Assembly (NCBI RefSeq): GCF_029889885.1
Contig: NZ_JARANY010000013.1
Location: forward strand, 1-64,000
Direction: 5' to 3'
Length of the DNA stretch: 64,000 bases
Source: Chromohalobacter sp. 296-RDG
GTDB lineage: Bacteria; Pseudomonadota; Gammaproteobacteria; Pseudomonadales; Halomonadaceae
In this document: piece after piece, positions 32,717 through 39,983 of the stretch
Numbering within the stretch: position 1 is the stretch's first letter
Layout of the letters: every line of letters starts with the position of its first letter
Program-made: the position numbers and the translations under genes
Notes under the pieces: generated by a model
Seen by the model: the letters and a program-made list of their open reading frames with translations, nothing else
Database searches by the model: none
What the model was told of the DNA's origin: nothing

Positions 32717-33646
32717 ATGACTGATACCGCAGAAATAATCCAGTTTCCTGAACGTCGTGATGACGCCCAATCGCCAGGCCCTATTAGGGCTGGCAGGAGT
32801 CCGCAAGTGGAAGAGGGCTTCACTCGCATCGCTAACGAGCTTTTCGAGGCATTGATCCAGGCACCACTGACGGACCGCGAGCGCCGTGTCGCGCTTTCGG
32901 TCGTGCGGCTGACGTATGGTTGGAACAAGAAAGCCGACCGTATAGCCGATAGCCAGATTGCCGAAATTGCACACCTTCCACGGCAGAAGGTTAACCAGGT
33001 CAAGCAACAGCTGATCGCCAAGAAGGTGCTGATGGTCGAGGGCTCTGGCCACGGCCTGACATCGCTCAATAAGCACTTCGACGAGTGGGAGTTGACCGCT
33101 CGACACACCCCCAAAACGCACCCTGATTCAGGGGGTGACAAAAAGGGTGACACTGTACCCCATGGGGGTGACAAAGATTGTACCCCACGAGGGTGCACAC
33201 CAAAGACAGAAGACAACTCAGTACCTAAAGGTACTGATGATTCGTCGAAGAAAACCAAACCTCGAAAGTGGGGTGAGGAAGTCGATCACGAATTGGTGAC
33301 CGAAATGGTCGCCGCCGTGAGCAGCGATCTAGATTCGCCCGTCAAACATAACCCAACCACCTGGGCCAACGAGTTCCGACTAATGCGGCAGCGCGATGGC
33401 CGTACCGTCGAGCAAATCCGCTACCTGATCACTTGGACCGCTGCCCATGATTTCTGGGCCGGAATCGTGATGTCCCCGGCCAAGTTGCGAGCCAAGTGGG
33501 ATCAGCTAGCAAAACAAGCCAAGACTGAGCACCAGCAGCGCCGCACTAACCGCGATTCTGGCCGCCTCGGAATGGCTCAGCCCAAACCCCAGGGCACCTA
33601 CACGCCGACCGACATGGATAACCTTCCCGACTGGATGAGGGACTGA
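32717..33646 (+). CDS. Phage replication protein O-like
   Basis: 309 residues. The N-terminal winged-helix domain of the Phage_rep_O type is clear: EGFTRIANELFEALIQAPLT, DRERRVALSVVRLTYGWNKK, ADSQIAEIAHLPRQKVNQ. A Gly/Lys/Asp-rich low-complexity linker (about 135-185) follows, encoded by repeated DNA that may be the replication origin, and then a C-terminal domain (WANEFRLMRQRDGRTVEQIR). Expected to bind the origin and recruit the DnaC-like loader encoded next. Confidence 0.88.
   Translation: MTDTAEIIQFPERRDDAQSPGPIRAGRSPQVEEGFTRIANELFEALIQAPLTDRERRVALSVVRLTYGWNKKADRIADSQIAEIAHLPRQKVNQVKQQLIAKKVLMVEGSGHGLTSLNKHFDEWELTARHTPKTHPDSGGDKKGDTVPHGGDKDCTPRGCTPKTEDNSVPKGTDDSSKKTKPRKWGEEVDHELVTEMVAAVSSDLDSPVKHNPTTWANEFRLMRQRDGRTVEQIRYLITWTAAHDFWAGIVMSPAKLRAKWDQLAKQAKTEHQQRRTNRDSGRLGMAQPKPQGTYTPTDMDNLPDWMRD
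33103..33206. repeat. Iteron-like repeats inside the O gene, candidate replication origin
   Basis: GGGGGTGACAAA occurs at 33131 and 33164 (second copy full), with GGGTGACA at 33145 and GGGTGCACA at 33191 as variants. The inverted form TGTACCCCA appears at 33154 and 33179. These spaced G-rich repeats lie in the linker-coding part of the O-like gene, exactly as lambda ori lies inside O. Confidence 0.5.
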
Positions 33647-33648
33647 TC

Positions 33649-34461
33649 ATGGCACAGCCGATGACGACCACCCCCGGCGTGCGGAGCCACCTGAGCAGCG
33701 TGCTGGCCGGTAACGCCGAGAACCAGCGTAGTCGCTGCCGTATACACGGCGAGTTCACCGAAACCCTGATGCCGAACGGCCAGTGGTCCGGTTGCCCGCA
33801 GTGCCTCGAGGACGACAAAGCCGAGCAGCGTCAGGCCGAGCAGCGTGATCGTGCCGGCCAAATTCGGGCGGACAAGCTCGAGCAACTTCGCGAGGGTGCC
33901 ATGATCCCGCGCCGCTTCCAGCGGCGGACCCTGCAGAACTTCGAGACCGATGACCATGACCGCAAAGAGTTTGCTTTGGCAGCGTGCCAGCGATACGTCG
34001 AGCGGTTTGATGATCGACTAGAGCGGGGCGGCGGGATGGTTCTAACCGGCTCGGTAGGTACCGGCAAAAGCCACTTGGCCTATGGCATCGGTAACGCGTT
34101 GCTGGACCAGGGCTACCGAGTAATGGGCATCGACGTCTACGAGCTGATCGACCTGATCAAGGAGCGGGCATTCAGCCAGAAGGGCGGCAGCGAGCGCGAG
34201 GCACTCAAGGCGTTCGTCGGACCACTGGACCTTCTGATTCTCGATGAGGTCGGGGCCCAGCTCGGGACCGACTGGGAGCGCCTGATGCTCTTCAAGATCG
34301 TCAACGAGCGATACAAGGCCGAGCTTCCCACGATCATCGTCAGCAACGCCGATGCCGCTGGCCTGACCGAATACCTGGGCGAGCGAATTGTGGACCGCAT
34401 GCAAGAAGGCGGCGGCATGACGCTTTCACTCGACTGGCCGAGCTACCGGAGGGCTGCATGA
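33649..34461 (+). CDS. DnaC-like helicase loader (AAA+ ATPase)
   Basis: 270 residues. Putative zinc site at the N-terminus (Cys30, His33, Cys49, Cys52), Walker A GSVGTGKS at 134-141, Walker B LLILDEVGAQLG near 200, and sensor IIVSNAD. It loads the host DnaB helicase at the phage origin, like lambda P or E. coli DnaC. Follows the O-like gene directly. Confidence 0.92.
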   Translation: MAQPMTTTPGVRSHLSSVLAGNAENQRSRCRIHGEFTETLMPNGQWSGCPQCLEDDKAEQRQAEQRDRAGQIRADKLEQLREGAMIPRRFQRRTLQNFETDDHDRKEFALAACQRYVERFDDRLERGGGMVLTGSVGTGKSHLAYGIGNALLDQGYRVMGIDVYELIDLIKERAFSQKGGSEREALKAFVGPLDLLILDEVGAQLGTDWERLMLFKIVNERYKAELPTIIVSNADAAGLTEYLGERIVDRMQEGGGMTLSLDWPSYRRAA

Positions 34462-34643
34462 AGACGATGAGGAAGTTTTTTATATTTAGTGGCTTGCTGC
34501 TTTCGATTTCTTTCCTCTCCCTTTCTTTTGTGGAGATGAATGCGAACCCGGCTGAGTGGTCAGTCGCGATTAGATGGTTCCTGGTGTCGATATGGAGCGT
34601 TCCGACAAGCATCGCGCTAATCATCGTTATGGAGTATGTGTGA
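34458..34643 (+). CDS. Small membrane protein, unknown
   Basis: 61 residues with two membrane helices (FFIFSGLLLSISFLSLSFV and VSIWSVPTSIALIIVMEYV). ATGA overlap with the loader gene and TGATG overlap with the next gene. Much more AT-rich than its neighbours, suggesting separate acquisition. Confidence 0.6.
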   Translation: MKTMRKFFIFSGLLLSISFLSLSFVEMNANPAEWSVAIRWFLVSIWSVPTSIALIIVMEYV

Positions 34644-34903
34644 TGACCAACGTCACTCAATTCCCAGGCCGCGCGCCCGAGTTCGATCTACCCATGGAAG
34701 TCTTTGGAGTCTTGATGCGCCAGGCCGAGCCGACGGTGAGCGAGATCGCGCACGAGGTCGAAATGCAGCACAAGAAGCGGTTCTGCGCCGGCACCTACCG
34801 TTGTGCCATCAAGAAGCTGCGGGCGCTGGGTTACGAGATCCATGAGCACGACGATCCGGATGGCGTGCGGTATGAGCTGGTGCAGCCGGAGGGCGCGGCA
34901 TGA
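34643..34903 (+). CDS. Winged-helix-like phage protein
   Basis: 86 residues: VFGVLMRQAEPTVSEIAHEV, then YRCAIKKLRALGYEIHEHDD, reads as a winged helix-turn-helix. Coupled to the small membrane gene upstream and ending with ATGA overlap into the next. Unknown role. Confidence 0.6.
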   Translation: MTNVTQFPGRAPEFDLPMEVFGVLMRQAEPTVSEIAHEVEMQHKKRFCAGTYRCAIKKLRALGYEIHEHDDPDGVRYELVQPEGAA

Positions 34904-35151
34904 GCAAGTCAATCGAACCGGGATGTCTCTGCATTGTAGTCGGGTGCATCAATCACCCGGACAACATCGGCAAGACAGTAGAGGTAGAGTCGGTATTTAA
35001 GCATGAAGAGGGGAGTTGGTGGGTATCAGGCGACGTGTATTGCGGGCTGACATACGGGCAAGTTGTGTTCTTTGGCCGCCATCTTCTCCGTATCGATGAT
35101 TACGCGCCTGAATCTCTTGAGAAAACCGAGAATCGCGAGGTGCCGGCATGA
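34900..35151 (+). CDS. Unknown phage protein
   Basis: 83 residues, beta-rich (EPGCLCIVVGCINHPDNIGK, then VESVFKHEEGSWWVSGDVY), compatible with a small SH3-like barrel. Overlaps both neighbours by 4 nt. Confidence 0.6.
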   Translation: MSKSIEPGCLCIVVGCINHPDNIGKTVEVESVFKHEEGSWWVSGDVYCGLTYGQVVFFGRHLLRIDDYAPESLEKTENREVPA

Positions 35152-35591
35152 AAAAGGAGCTGACGTTTCGCGCTGCGACCATCGGCGAGTTTCAGACGGC
35201 CAAGGCCTGGCTTGAACGGATGGGTGGCAAGGGGCTCGAAGCTGGCGCCATCGAGATCGTGCTGAGGCGGCCAAGTGACAAGCGCAGCCTCGATCAGAAC
35301 GCCCGTCTGTGGGCCGTCTTGACCGACGTATCCAAGCAGGTCGAGTGGTATGGCCGGTATCTGCCCAAGGAGGCTTGGAAGGATATTTTTTCGGCTGCCC
35401 TGGAGCGTCAGGACGTGGTGCCAGGCCTTGAAGGCGGCTTCGTCATGATTGGGGGCCGGACCTCGAAGATGAGCAAGAAGCGCTTTGCCGATTTGCTGAC
35501 GCTGATCGACGCATTCGGGGCCGACCACGGGGTGCGCTGGAGCGATCCGGCGCTGCGAGTGCTTGAGCAATATCGCGAGGTGGCGGCATGA
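35148..35591 (+). CDS. ninB: NinB recombination protein
   Basis: 147-residue NinB/Orf family protein, a single-strand-DNA-binding recombination mediator in lambdoid phages. Family features: RPSDKRSLDQNARLWAVLTD, LPKEAWKDIFSAALE, GRTSKMSKKRFADLLTLIDA and a C-terminal GVRWSDPA. Length normal. Confidence 0.93.
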   Translation: MKKELTFRAATIGEFQTAKAWLERMGGKGLEAGAIEIVLRRPSDKRSLDQNARLWAVLTDVSKQVEWYGRYLPKEAWKDIFSAALERQDVVPGLEGGFVMIGGRTSKMSKKRFADLLTLIDAFGADHGVRWSDPALRVLEQYREVAA

Positions 35592-36070
35592 GTCATGACG
35601 AGTTGGTGATGCGCGCTGAGCGCTGGTTGAAAACCATGGGCTGCGGCGTGGTGTTCAATGACAAATTTCGCGCCGCTAACCACTCCGGTGAGGAGCCTGA
35701 TGCCATTGGGTGGCGCGATGGGCTGTCCTTGCTAGTCGAGTGCAAGGCATCTCGAAGTGATTTTCTCGCGGATCGCAAAAAGCGCTTCCGGCGAGATCCC
35801 GCCGATGGCATGGGCGACTGGCGCTTCATGATGTGCCCGCCGGGCATGATCGCCGCTGATGAGCTCCCGGAAGGATGGGGGCTGCTCTACGTCCACCCCA
35901 GGAAGGTGGAGAAGGTGCACGGCGTCCCGGCCAACACCCAGTGGTGGATAAGCAAGCCGTTCGAGGCCAATAAGCGCAGCGAGACCCAGCTGATGTATTC
36001 GGCGCTTCGGCGGTTATCCATCCGTGGCCACTTTGAATCCATCTACGAGCCACTGAGCGAGGTGCGCTGA
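35588..36070 (+). CDS. PD-(D/E)XK nuclease-like phage protein
   Basis: 160 residues. The motif EPDAIGWRDGLSLLVECKAS has the spacing of a PD-(D/E)XK core: Asp in PDAIG, then Glu-x-Lys in VECK. The following DWRFMMCPPGMI and GLLYVHP match a phage nuclease-like family near nin genes. Substrate unknown. Confidence 0.75.
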   Translation: MSHDELVMRAERWLKTMGCGVVFNDKFRAANHSGEEPDAIGWRDGLSLLVECKASRSDFLADRKKRFRRDPADGMGDWRFMMCPPGMIAADELPEGWGLLYVHPRKVEKVHGVPANTQWWISKPFEANKRSETQLMYSALRRLSIRGHFESIYEPLSEVR

Positions 36071-36339
36071 TGCGAGACATCTACACCGATCCGCGCCCCG
36101 GCGACCAGGTGCAAGTCATACCCGATATCTGCGACCGGCTGCCCGAGCCGATGCAGATCCTCGAGGTAGATGAGCGTGGCGTGCGCTGGCGCCGACCCCT
36201 TCATGACCAAGAAGAGCACACGCCATGGTCGATTTGGCAGAGCAATGGGTCTGCCGGGTGCCGCCGAACCTTGGAGCTGGTTGAGGTGGGCGGTCGCGCC
36301 GGTGAGCAGCAATTCGACTTGTTTGGGGAGGTGGCATGA
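36070..36339 (+). CDS. Unknown phage protein
   Basis: 89 residues, beta-rich with a C-terminal GEQQFDLFG. That resembles a PCNA/sliding-clamp-binding type peptide (QxxxDLF) at the end of the chain, so interaction with the host beta clamp is possible. Shares stop/start overlap with both neighbours. Confidence 0.55.
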   Translation: MRDIYTDPRPGDQVQVIPDICDRLPEPMQILEVDERGVRWRRPLHDQEEHTPWSIWQSNGSAGCRRTLELVEVGGRAGEQQFDLFGEVA

Positions 36340-36821
36340 GCGCTTGGGAGCCGAACACCGGTGCCACGGATGATTGGTACACCCCGGCCTATATCTTCGA
36401 GGCGCTGGGCGTGACGTTTGACCTGGACGTTGCAGCCCCGCCAAGCGGCGGACCTCACGTTCCGGCCTATCGCTGGATTCATGAGGACAGTCTGTCGCAG
36501 CCGTGGGAGGGCTTCGTGTGGATGAACCCGCCATTCGGCGGGCGCAACGGCCTGGCGCCGTGGCTTGATAAGTTCTTCCTGCACGGCAACGGCATCGCGC
36601 TGACGCCGGACCGGACGTCCGCCCCTTGGTGGCAGGAGGCGGCCGGTCGGGCCGATGCCCTGCTGCTTATGCGCGGCAAGGTCAAGTTCTTGCGGTCCGA
36701 TGGGAGTCTCGGGAGGTCGCCCGGTAATGGCACGACGCTGTTCGCATCTGGCCCGCAGGCAGTAGCTGCCCTGGAGCGAGCGTCGGGATTAGGTTTCGTA
36801 ACTCGGAGGGCTGCCGCATGA
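36336..36821 (+). CDS. Phage N6-adenine DNA methyltransferase (Dam family)
   Basis: 161-residue DNA_N6_Dam (phage type) enzyme. Features: DDWYTPAYIFEALGVTFDLD, VAAPP, catalytic NPPF at 64-67 (WMNPPFGGRNG), and GIALTPDRTSAPWWQEAA. Methylates adenine in DNA using SAM; in phages this may protect from host restriction. Confidence 0.92.
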   Translation: MSAWEPNTGATDDWYTPAYIFEALGVTFDLDVAAPPSGGPHVPAYRWIHEDSLSQPWEGFVWMNPPFGGRNGLAPWLDKFFLHGNGIALTPDRTSAPWWQEAAGRADALLLMRGKVKFLRSDGSLGRSPGNGTTLFASGPQAVAALERASGLGFVTRRAAA

Positions 36822-37255
36822 AGCGCACTGGACCTATAGGGCGCAAAACGCCACTCCGCGCCAAAGCACCCATGAACCGCAAGCGGGAGAGGCGCACCGC
36901 GCCCAAGCGCAAGGCGTCCACCGATACGCGCTGGCGCTCGCCGGTCTATCTGGCGTGGGTACGGTCTCTCCCGTGTTGTGTTTGCGACGGACCAGCAGAT
37001 TCAGCGCATCACCTGATCGGCATGTACCAGATCGGCGGCATGGGGCTCAAGGCGCCAGACAGTCTATGCATGCCGGTCTGCGACGGACCGGGCGGATGCC
37101 ATGCCCGCATCCACGCCGAGAAGAATTTGCGCGACATGCAGCCCGCTTGGCTACGCCGCACGATTGCGTTGGGGATGCGGGAGTTTGACGGCGAGACGCG
37201 TGAGGCGCTGAACGAGGCGCTGGAGTTCATCAACGACAAAGAGGAGGCTGCTTGA
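36818..37255 (+). CDS. HNH/DUF968-like nuclease
   Basis: 145 residues. A basic N-terminus (KRTGPIGRKTPLRAKAPMNR) precedes a zinc/HNH-like core: CCVCDGPADSAHHLIG, then DSLCMPVCDGPGGCHARIHA. This matches phage recombination-region nucleases of the DUF968/Ref/NinG type. Likely acts on recombination or replication intermediates. Confidence 0.75.
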   Translation: MKRTGPIGRKTPLRAKAPMNRKRERRTAPKRKASTDTRWRSPVYLAWVRSLPCCVCDGPADSAHHLIGMYQIGGMGLKAPDSLCMPVCDGPGGCHARIHAEKNLRDMQPAWLRRTIALGMREFDGETREALNEALEFINDKEEAA

Positions 37256-37635
37256 TGCGTCTATTCGTCGAGTTCCTGGGCCCGTCAACCAACGCTATCT
37301 ATGCCGGTACACATTGGGGCAAGCGCAAGAAAGCAAAGGACGACGCTTGCGCGGCCACCCTGGCTGCTGTCCGGGCTGCTGGCGTCCAGCAGGTGGCTGG
37401 CCGTGTCGATTTGGTTTTCCGGCCCCGGATCGGCAAGGGCGTTCGTCGCCGGGACACCAGCAATAACAGCATGTCGGCGAAGCTGATCGAAGATGCGCTG
37501 GTCAAAGCTGGTGTGCTGGCTGATGACACTGACGAGCATGTTCGGCGAGTGATTAACGAACCCGCCGAGATCGACCGGAAGGCGCAGACCGGAACATGGG
37601 TGGAGATCATCGAGGTGGAGGGCGAGGCCGCATGA
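37255..37635 (+). CDS. RusA-like Holliday junction resolvase
   Basis: 126 residues. The RusA active-site region is recognisable: RRRDTSNNSMSAKLIEDALV, KAGVLADDTDEHVRRV, with the catalytic Asp in RRD and the Asp-Asp pair of ADDTDE. The usual DxDN is changed to DTSN. ATG at 37255 follows GAGGAGG. It would resolve branched DNA made by replication and recombination. Confidence 0.8.
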   Translation: MRLFVEFLGPSTNAIYAGTHWGKRKKAKDDACAATLAAVRAAGVQQVAGRVDLVFRPRIGKGVRRRDTSNNSMSAKLIEDALVKAGVLADDTDEHVRRVINEPAEIDRKAQTGTWVEIIEVEGEAA

Positions 37636-37811
37636 ACTGGCAGCGCATCAACGCTTACTGCATCCGGGCCGGTGAGTACCGCATCACGAAGTACACGCTC
37701 GGCGGTGAAGATCTTTATATCGTTTACCACGGGGATGCCCAGATCGGAACGGCGGGCAACGGCAACGAGGCCCGTGGTATCGCAGACCGTCACGCAAAAG
37801 CGCAACGCTGA
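37632..37811 (+). CDS. Small phage protein, unknown
   Basis: 59 residues starting MNWQRINAYCIRAGEYRITK. ATGA overlap with the RusA-like gene. Beta-rich, similar in style to small nin-region proteins. No function assigned. Confidence 0.55.
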   Translation: MNWQRINAYCIRAGEYRITKYTLGGEDLYIVYHGDAQIGTAGNGNEARGIADRHAKAQR

Positions 37812-37839
37812 AGGCAACAGAACGCAACGACAGCGCAAA

Positions 37840-37868
37840 ATGCAATGCAAAATGCAAAACAGATGCAA
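37840..37868. repeat. Four ATGCAA repeats
   Basis: ATGCAA starts at 37840, 37845, 37852 and 37863, directly upstream of the gene at 37879. The hexamer differs from the CI/Cro half-site ATGCAT only in the last base. Confidence 0.4.
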
Positions 37869-37878
37869 AGGGGCAGTG

Positions 37879-38499
37879 ATGCGTTTTCAGAGTGCACGCC
37901 AGATGATCTTCGACGCGTATCGAGTAACTGGGAGCAGCGTGATGGCTGGCGCGGTAGAGCAAGCACAGCTCGGTACGGACGTGCAGCGCAGTCGCCGGCA
38001 GAGCAACGACTGGAATATCGTGCACGGCCTTGAGGCTGGTGCGGTCATTAGTGCCGTGGAGTCGTTGCCGGAGAATCTGCATGATCTCGCGCTGTATCTA
38101 TTCAGTCCGTTTACCAACGACGAACTCGACGAGGCCCGCGAGACGGTACAGATTGCGCTGTACCAGCACATGTTGGCCAGTAGCGTTCGTCTACCAGGGC
38201 AGGGCAAGGGGCGTCCGACGGCGGATATGCTCAAAACGTTGCGCTATCTTTGCTGTGCGGCGCTGTATCATCATAGCCAGGTGACGCTACCTTATCGTCG
38301 AACTGGGCTGCCATCGCCCCATGCTGTTAGACAGTGGCTGCATGATGAGCATGGTATCGAGCTAGACACCCGATTCTGGTCGCGCAACGATCGTGCGACG
38401 TGGGGCACAGTCTGGGAGCACGCGCTGCGTGTTGTTGACGGATGGGAGTGCGAGTGCCTGGCCCCGGTGGCGGCGCTTGTAAGCGACAGTGCGGCTTAG
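37879..38499 (+). CDS. Putative late regulator (Q position), unknown family
   Basis: 206 residues, helical (MRFQSARQMIFDAYRVTGSS..., LEAGAVISAVESLPENLHDL). It ends the early rightward operon and precedes the lysis/late genes, where lambdoid phages encode antiterminator Q. A C-terminal pair of cysteines (GWECECLAP) and LRYLCCAALYHHSQ are notable. No direct sequence proof that it is an antiterminator. Confidence 0.55.
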   Translation: MRFQSARQMIFDAYRVTGSSVMAGAVEQAQLGTDVQRSRRQSNDWNIVHGLEAGAVISAVESLPENLHDLALYLFSPFTNDELDEARETVQIALYQHMLASSVRLPGQGKGRPTADMLKTLRYLCCAALYHHSQVTLPYRRTGLPSPHAVRQWLHDEHGIELDTRFWSRNDRATWGTVWEHALRVVDGWECECLAPVAALVSDSAA

Positions 38500-38521
38500 G
38501 GAAAGCGGAGGAAATTATTTC

Positions 38522-38550
38522 TTGACGTGTTCGCAACTGCGAACTAAGAT
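38522..38550 (+). promoter_or_regulatory. Strong promoter with operator in its spacer (candidate acr promoter)
   Basis: TTGACG (38522-38527), 17-nt spacer, TAAGAT (38545-38550). The spacer is occupied by the inverted repeat GTTCGCA-AC-TGCGAAC (38529-38544). A bound regulator would block RNA polymerase directly. The Aca2-like protein encoded just downstream is the obvious candidate. Confidence 0.85.
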
Positions 38551-38561
38551 ACGTATCACAG

Positions 38562-38581
38562 GGTTCGAGATCGGCTCGACC
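38562..38581 (+). promoter_or_regulatory. Second inverted repeat / RNA stem-loop in the 5' UTR
   Basis: GGTTCGAG...CTCGACC forms a 7-bp stem with one bulged T and the loop ATCGG, shortly before the ribosome binding site. It repeats the GTTCG half-site of the promoter operator. Aca2 is known to bind both promoter DNA and RNA stem-loops in acr transcripts, and this could be the RNA site. Confidence 0.55.
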
Positions 38582-38603
38582 CACCTCTAAAGAGAGACAT
38601 ATC

Positions 38604-38888
38604 ATGACTACTTACCTCAGCAACGCCATCTCCAGCGCAACTTCACTTGAGCAGGTCGTTGAGTACGTCAACGAAGGTACTTGCGAAGGCATGGAAGGCA
38701 TCGAGTTCACCTCCGCCATGCTCGCCGGCCAGTATGCCTGGCAGGCCGCGCAAGAGGCTGATGACAGCGACATTACTGAATACCACATCGAAGGGCAGCT
38801 TGAGTTCCTGAGTGATGCTGGCGCTGACTTTGATGAGCAAGCAGCAATCGCTTACGGCATGAAGATTGTTGCCGCAGCCGCCGAATAG
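38604..38888 (+). CDS. Candidate anti-CRISPR protein (unknown, highly acidic)
   Basis: 94 residues with 18 Asp/Glu, one Lys and no Arg, i.e. strongly negative and DNA-mimic-like. Starts MTTYLSNAISSATSLEQVVE. I do not recognise the sequence. The case for an anti-CRISPR is context: its own strong promoter with an embedded operator, a terminator behind it, and an Aca2-like regulator immediately downstream, the arrangement of known acr-aca2 operons. It could instead inhibit another DNA-targeting defence. AAAGAGAGAC precedes the ATG. Confidence 0.65.
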   Translation: MTTYLSNAISSATSLEQVVEYVNEGTCEGMEGIEFTSAMLAGQYAWQAAQEADDSDITEYHIEGQLEFLSDAGADFDEQAAIAYGMKIVAAAAE

Positions 38889-38904
38889 TCATCCCGATCT
38901 TGAC

Positions 38905-38930
38905 GCCCCGCTAGAATGCGGGGCTTTTCT
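38905..38930 (+). terminator. Terminator between candidate acr and aca2
   Basis: GCCCCGC-TAGAAT-GCGGGGC followed by TTTTCT. It would let the first gene be expressed more strongly than the regulator, which then depends on readthrough. Confidence 0.85.
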
Positions 38931-38941
38931 CTGGAGTGCAT

Positions 38942-39319
38942 ATGACTGCATCCGAATTACAGGCCCTTCGAAAATTCCTGATGTTAGATGTTCGCGAGGC
39001 TGCGGAGATCATCGGTCAAGTATCGCCACGCAGTTGGCAATACTGGGAATCAGGCCGTAACACTGTGCCTGATGACGTTGAAGACAAAATGACAGCCGCT
39101 TTGGTGATGCGCCAAGAGATCATCGACCGCCTCGAGCAAGACATCAAAGATCACGGCGACGATCCGCAAAGTGAGCACGGGAATCGCCTCAAAGTCCCGT
39201 ATTACCACACTCTGAGCGAATTCCAGGCAGACCACCCCGATCAAGGAGCGCTCCCATGGCGGGCTCATCAGTCTGCCGTGGCAGAACTGTATGCCGGAAA
39301 TTTGTTGGAGCTGGTGTAG
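38942..39319 (+). CDS. aca2: Aca2-like anti-CRISPR-associated HTH regulator (DUF1870)
   Basis: 125 residues. The N-terminal HTH (TASELQALRKFLMLDVREAA, then EIIGQVSPRSWQYWESGRNT, VPDDVE) and the C-terminal dimer part (PYYHTLSEFQADHPDQGALP, WRAHQSAVAELYA) follow the Aca2 of Pectobacterium phage ZF40 closely, as I remember that sequence. Aca2 represses its own acr-aca2 operon at inverted repeats. ATG at 38942 with GGAG 5 nt upstream. DUF1870 proteins also occur as plain chromosomal regulators (YdiL), so context matters. Confidence 0.85.
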   Translation: MTASELQALRKFLMLDVREAAEIIGQVSPRSWQYWESGRNTVPDDVEDKMTAALVMRQEIIDRLEQDIKDHGDDPQSEHGNRLKVPYYHTLSEFQADHPDQGALPWRAHQSAVAELYAGNLLELV

Positions 39320-39323
39320 CTAT

Positions 39324-39890
39324 ATGCCAAAAAAAGGCCGTACATGGGCGCCTGAAGAAGACCAGCTGCTCGGCACCGCTTCGGATGCCGACATTGCGCG
39401 CAAGATTGGAGCGACGCAGCCGCAGGTCAAATCTCGACGAACACAGCTAGGCATACCGTCATTTACCGGGGTCAGCCCCAAGAAAATTATATTGCCGGAT
39501 GAGGCGGTCGCGCTTTTAGGAAAGGCATCGGACGATAACATCGCTATCCGTTACGGAGCATCAAAGTCAAGTATACAGCGAATGCGATACGAGCTCGGCA
39601 TTCCTGCTTTCCGTGATACGACTCTCTCGCTTAAGACGCGCTCCATGCCGTGGGAGGATGTAAAGCATCTCTCGCAGCCAGAATTCTTCAAAGAGATTTC
39701 CCGAGTGTGGGAAAGCAAATTCGGCCTTCCGTTAACGTACAAAGACTTGTCTGAGCTAACTCTATGGAGCGTGAGTCGCTTTCAGAAATGGTTTACCTCG
39801 GGCAGTGCTCAGCAAAAATTGCAGCTTCCTGTCCGTCACCATCTCTATGTATCCGTGGCTTTCAAGACCAATGCCAGTCGTAGTGAATAG
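39324..39890 (+). CDS. Protein with two tandem HTH repeats, unknown
   Basis: 188 residues. Two copies of the same module are visible near residues 14-46 and 58-90: EEDQLLGTASDADIARKIGA...RRTQLGIPSF and DEAVALLGKASDDNIAIRYG...MRYELGIPAF. Each reads as a SANT/Myb-like helix-turn-helix. A third helical part (LTLWSVSRFQKWFTSGS) follows. Four nucleotides behind the Aca2-like gene, so probably in the same transcript. AT-richer than the late genes; looks like accessory cargo. Confidence 0.65.
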   Translation: MPKKGRTWAPEEDQLLGTASDADIARKIGATQPQVKSRRTQLGIPSFTGVSPKKIILPDEAVALLGKASDDNIAIRYGASKSSIQRMRYELGIPAFRDTTLSLKTRSMPWEDVKHLSQPEFFKEISRVWESKFGLPLTYKDLSELTLWSVSRFQKWFTSGSAQQKLQLPVRHHLYVSVAFKTNASRSE

Positions 39891-39949
39891 AAGTCCTCCC
39901 TTGCCACCTGCATCATTTTCGATTATCCTAAACCCACTATCGATTTCTG

Positions 39950-39976
39950 CGCCCTGGCTTTGAGCCGGGGCGTTTT
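39950..39976 (+). terminator. First of two tandem terminators before the late operon
   Basis: CGCCCTGGC-TTTGA-GCCGGGGCG followed by TTTTC. Confidence 0.8.
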
Positions 39977-39983
39977 CATTTGA

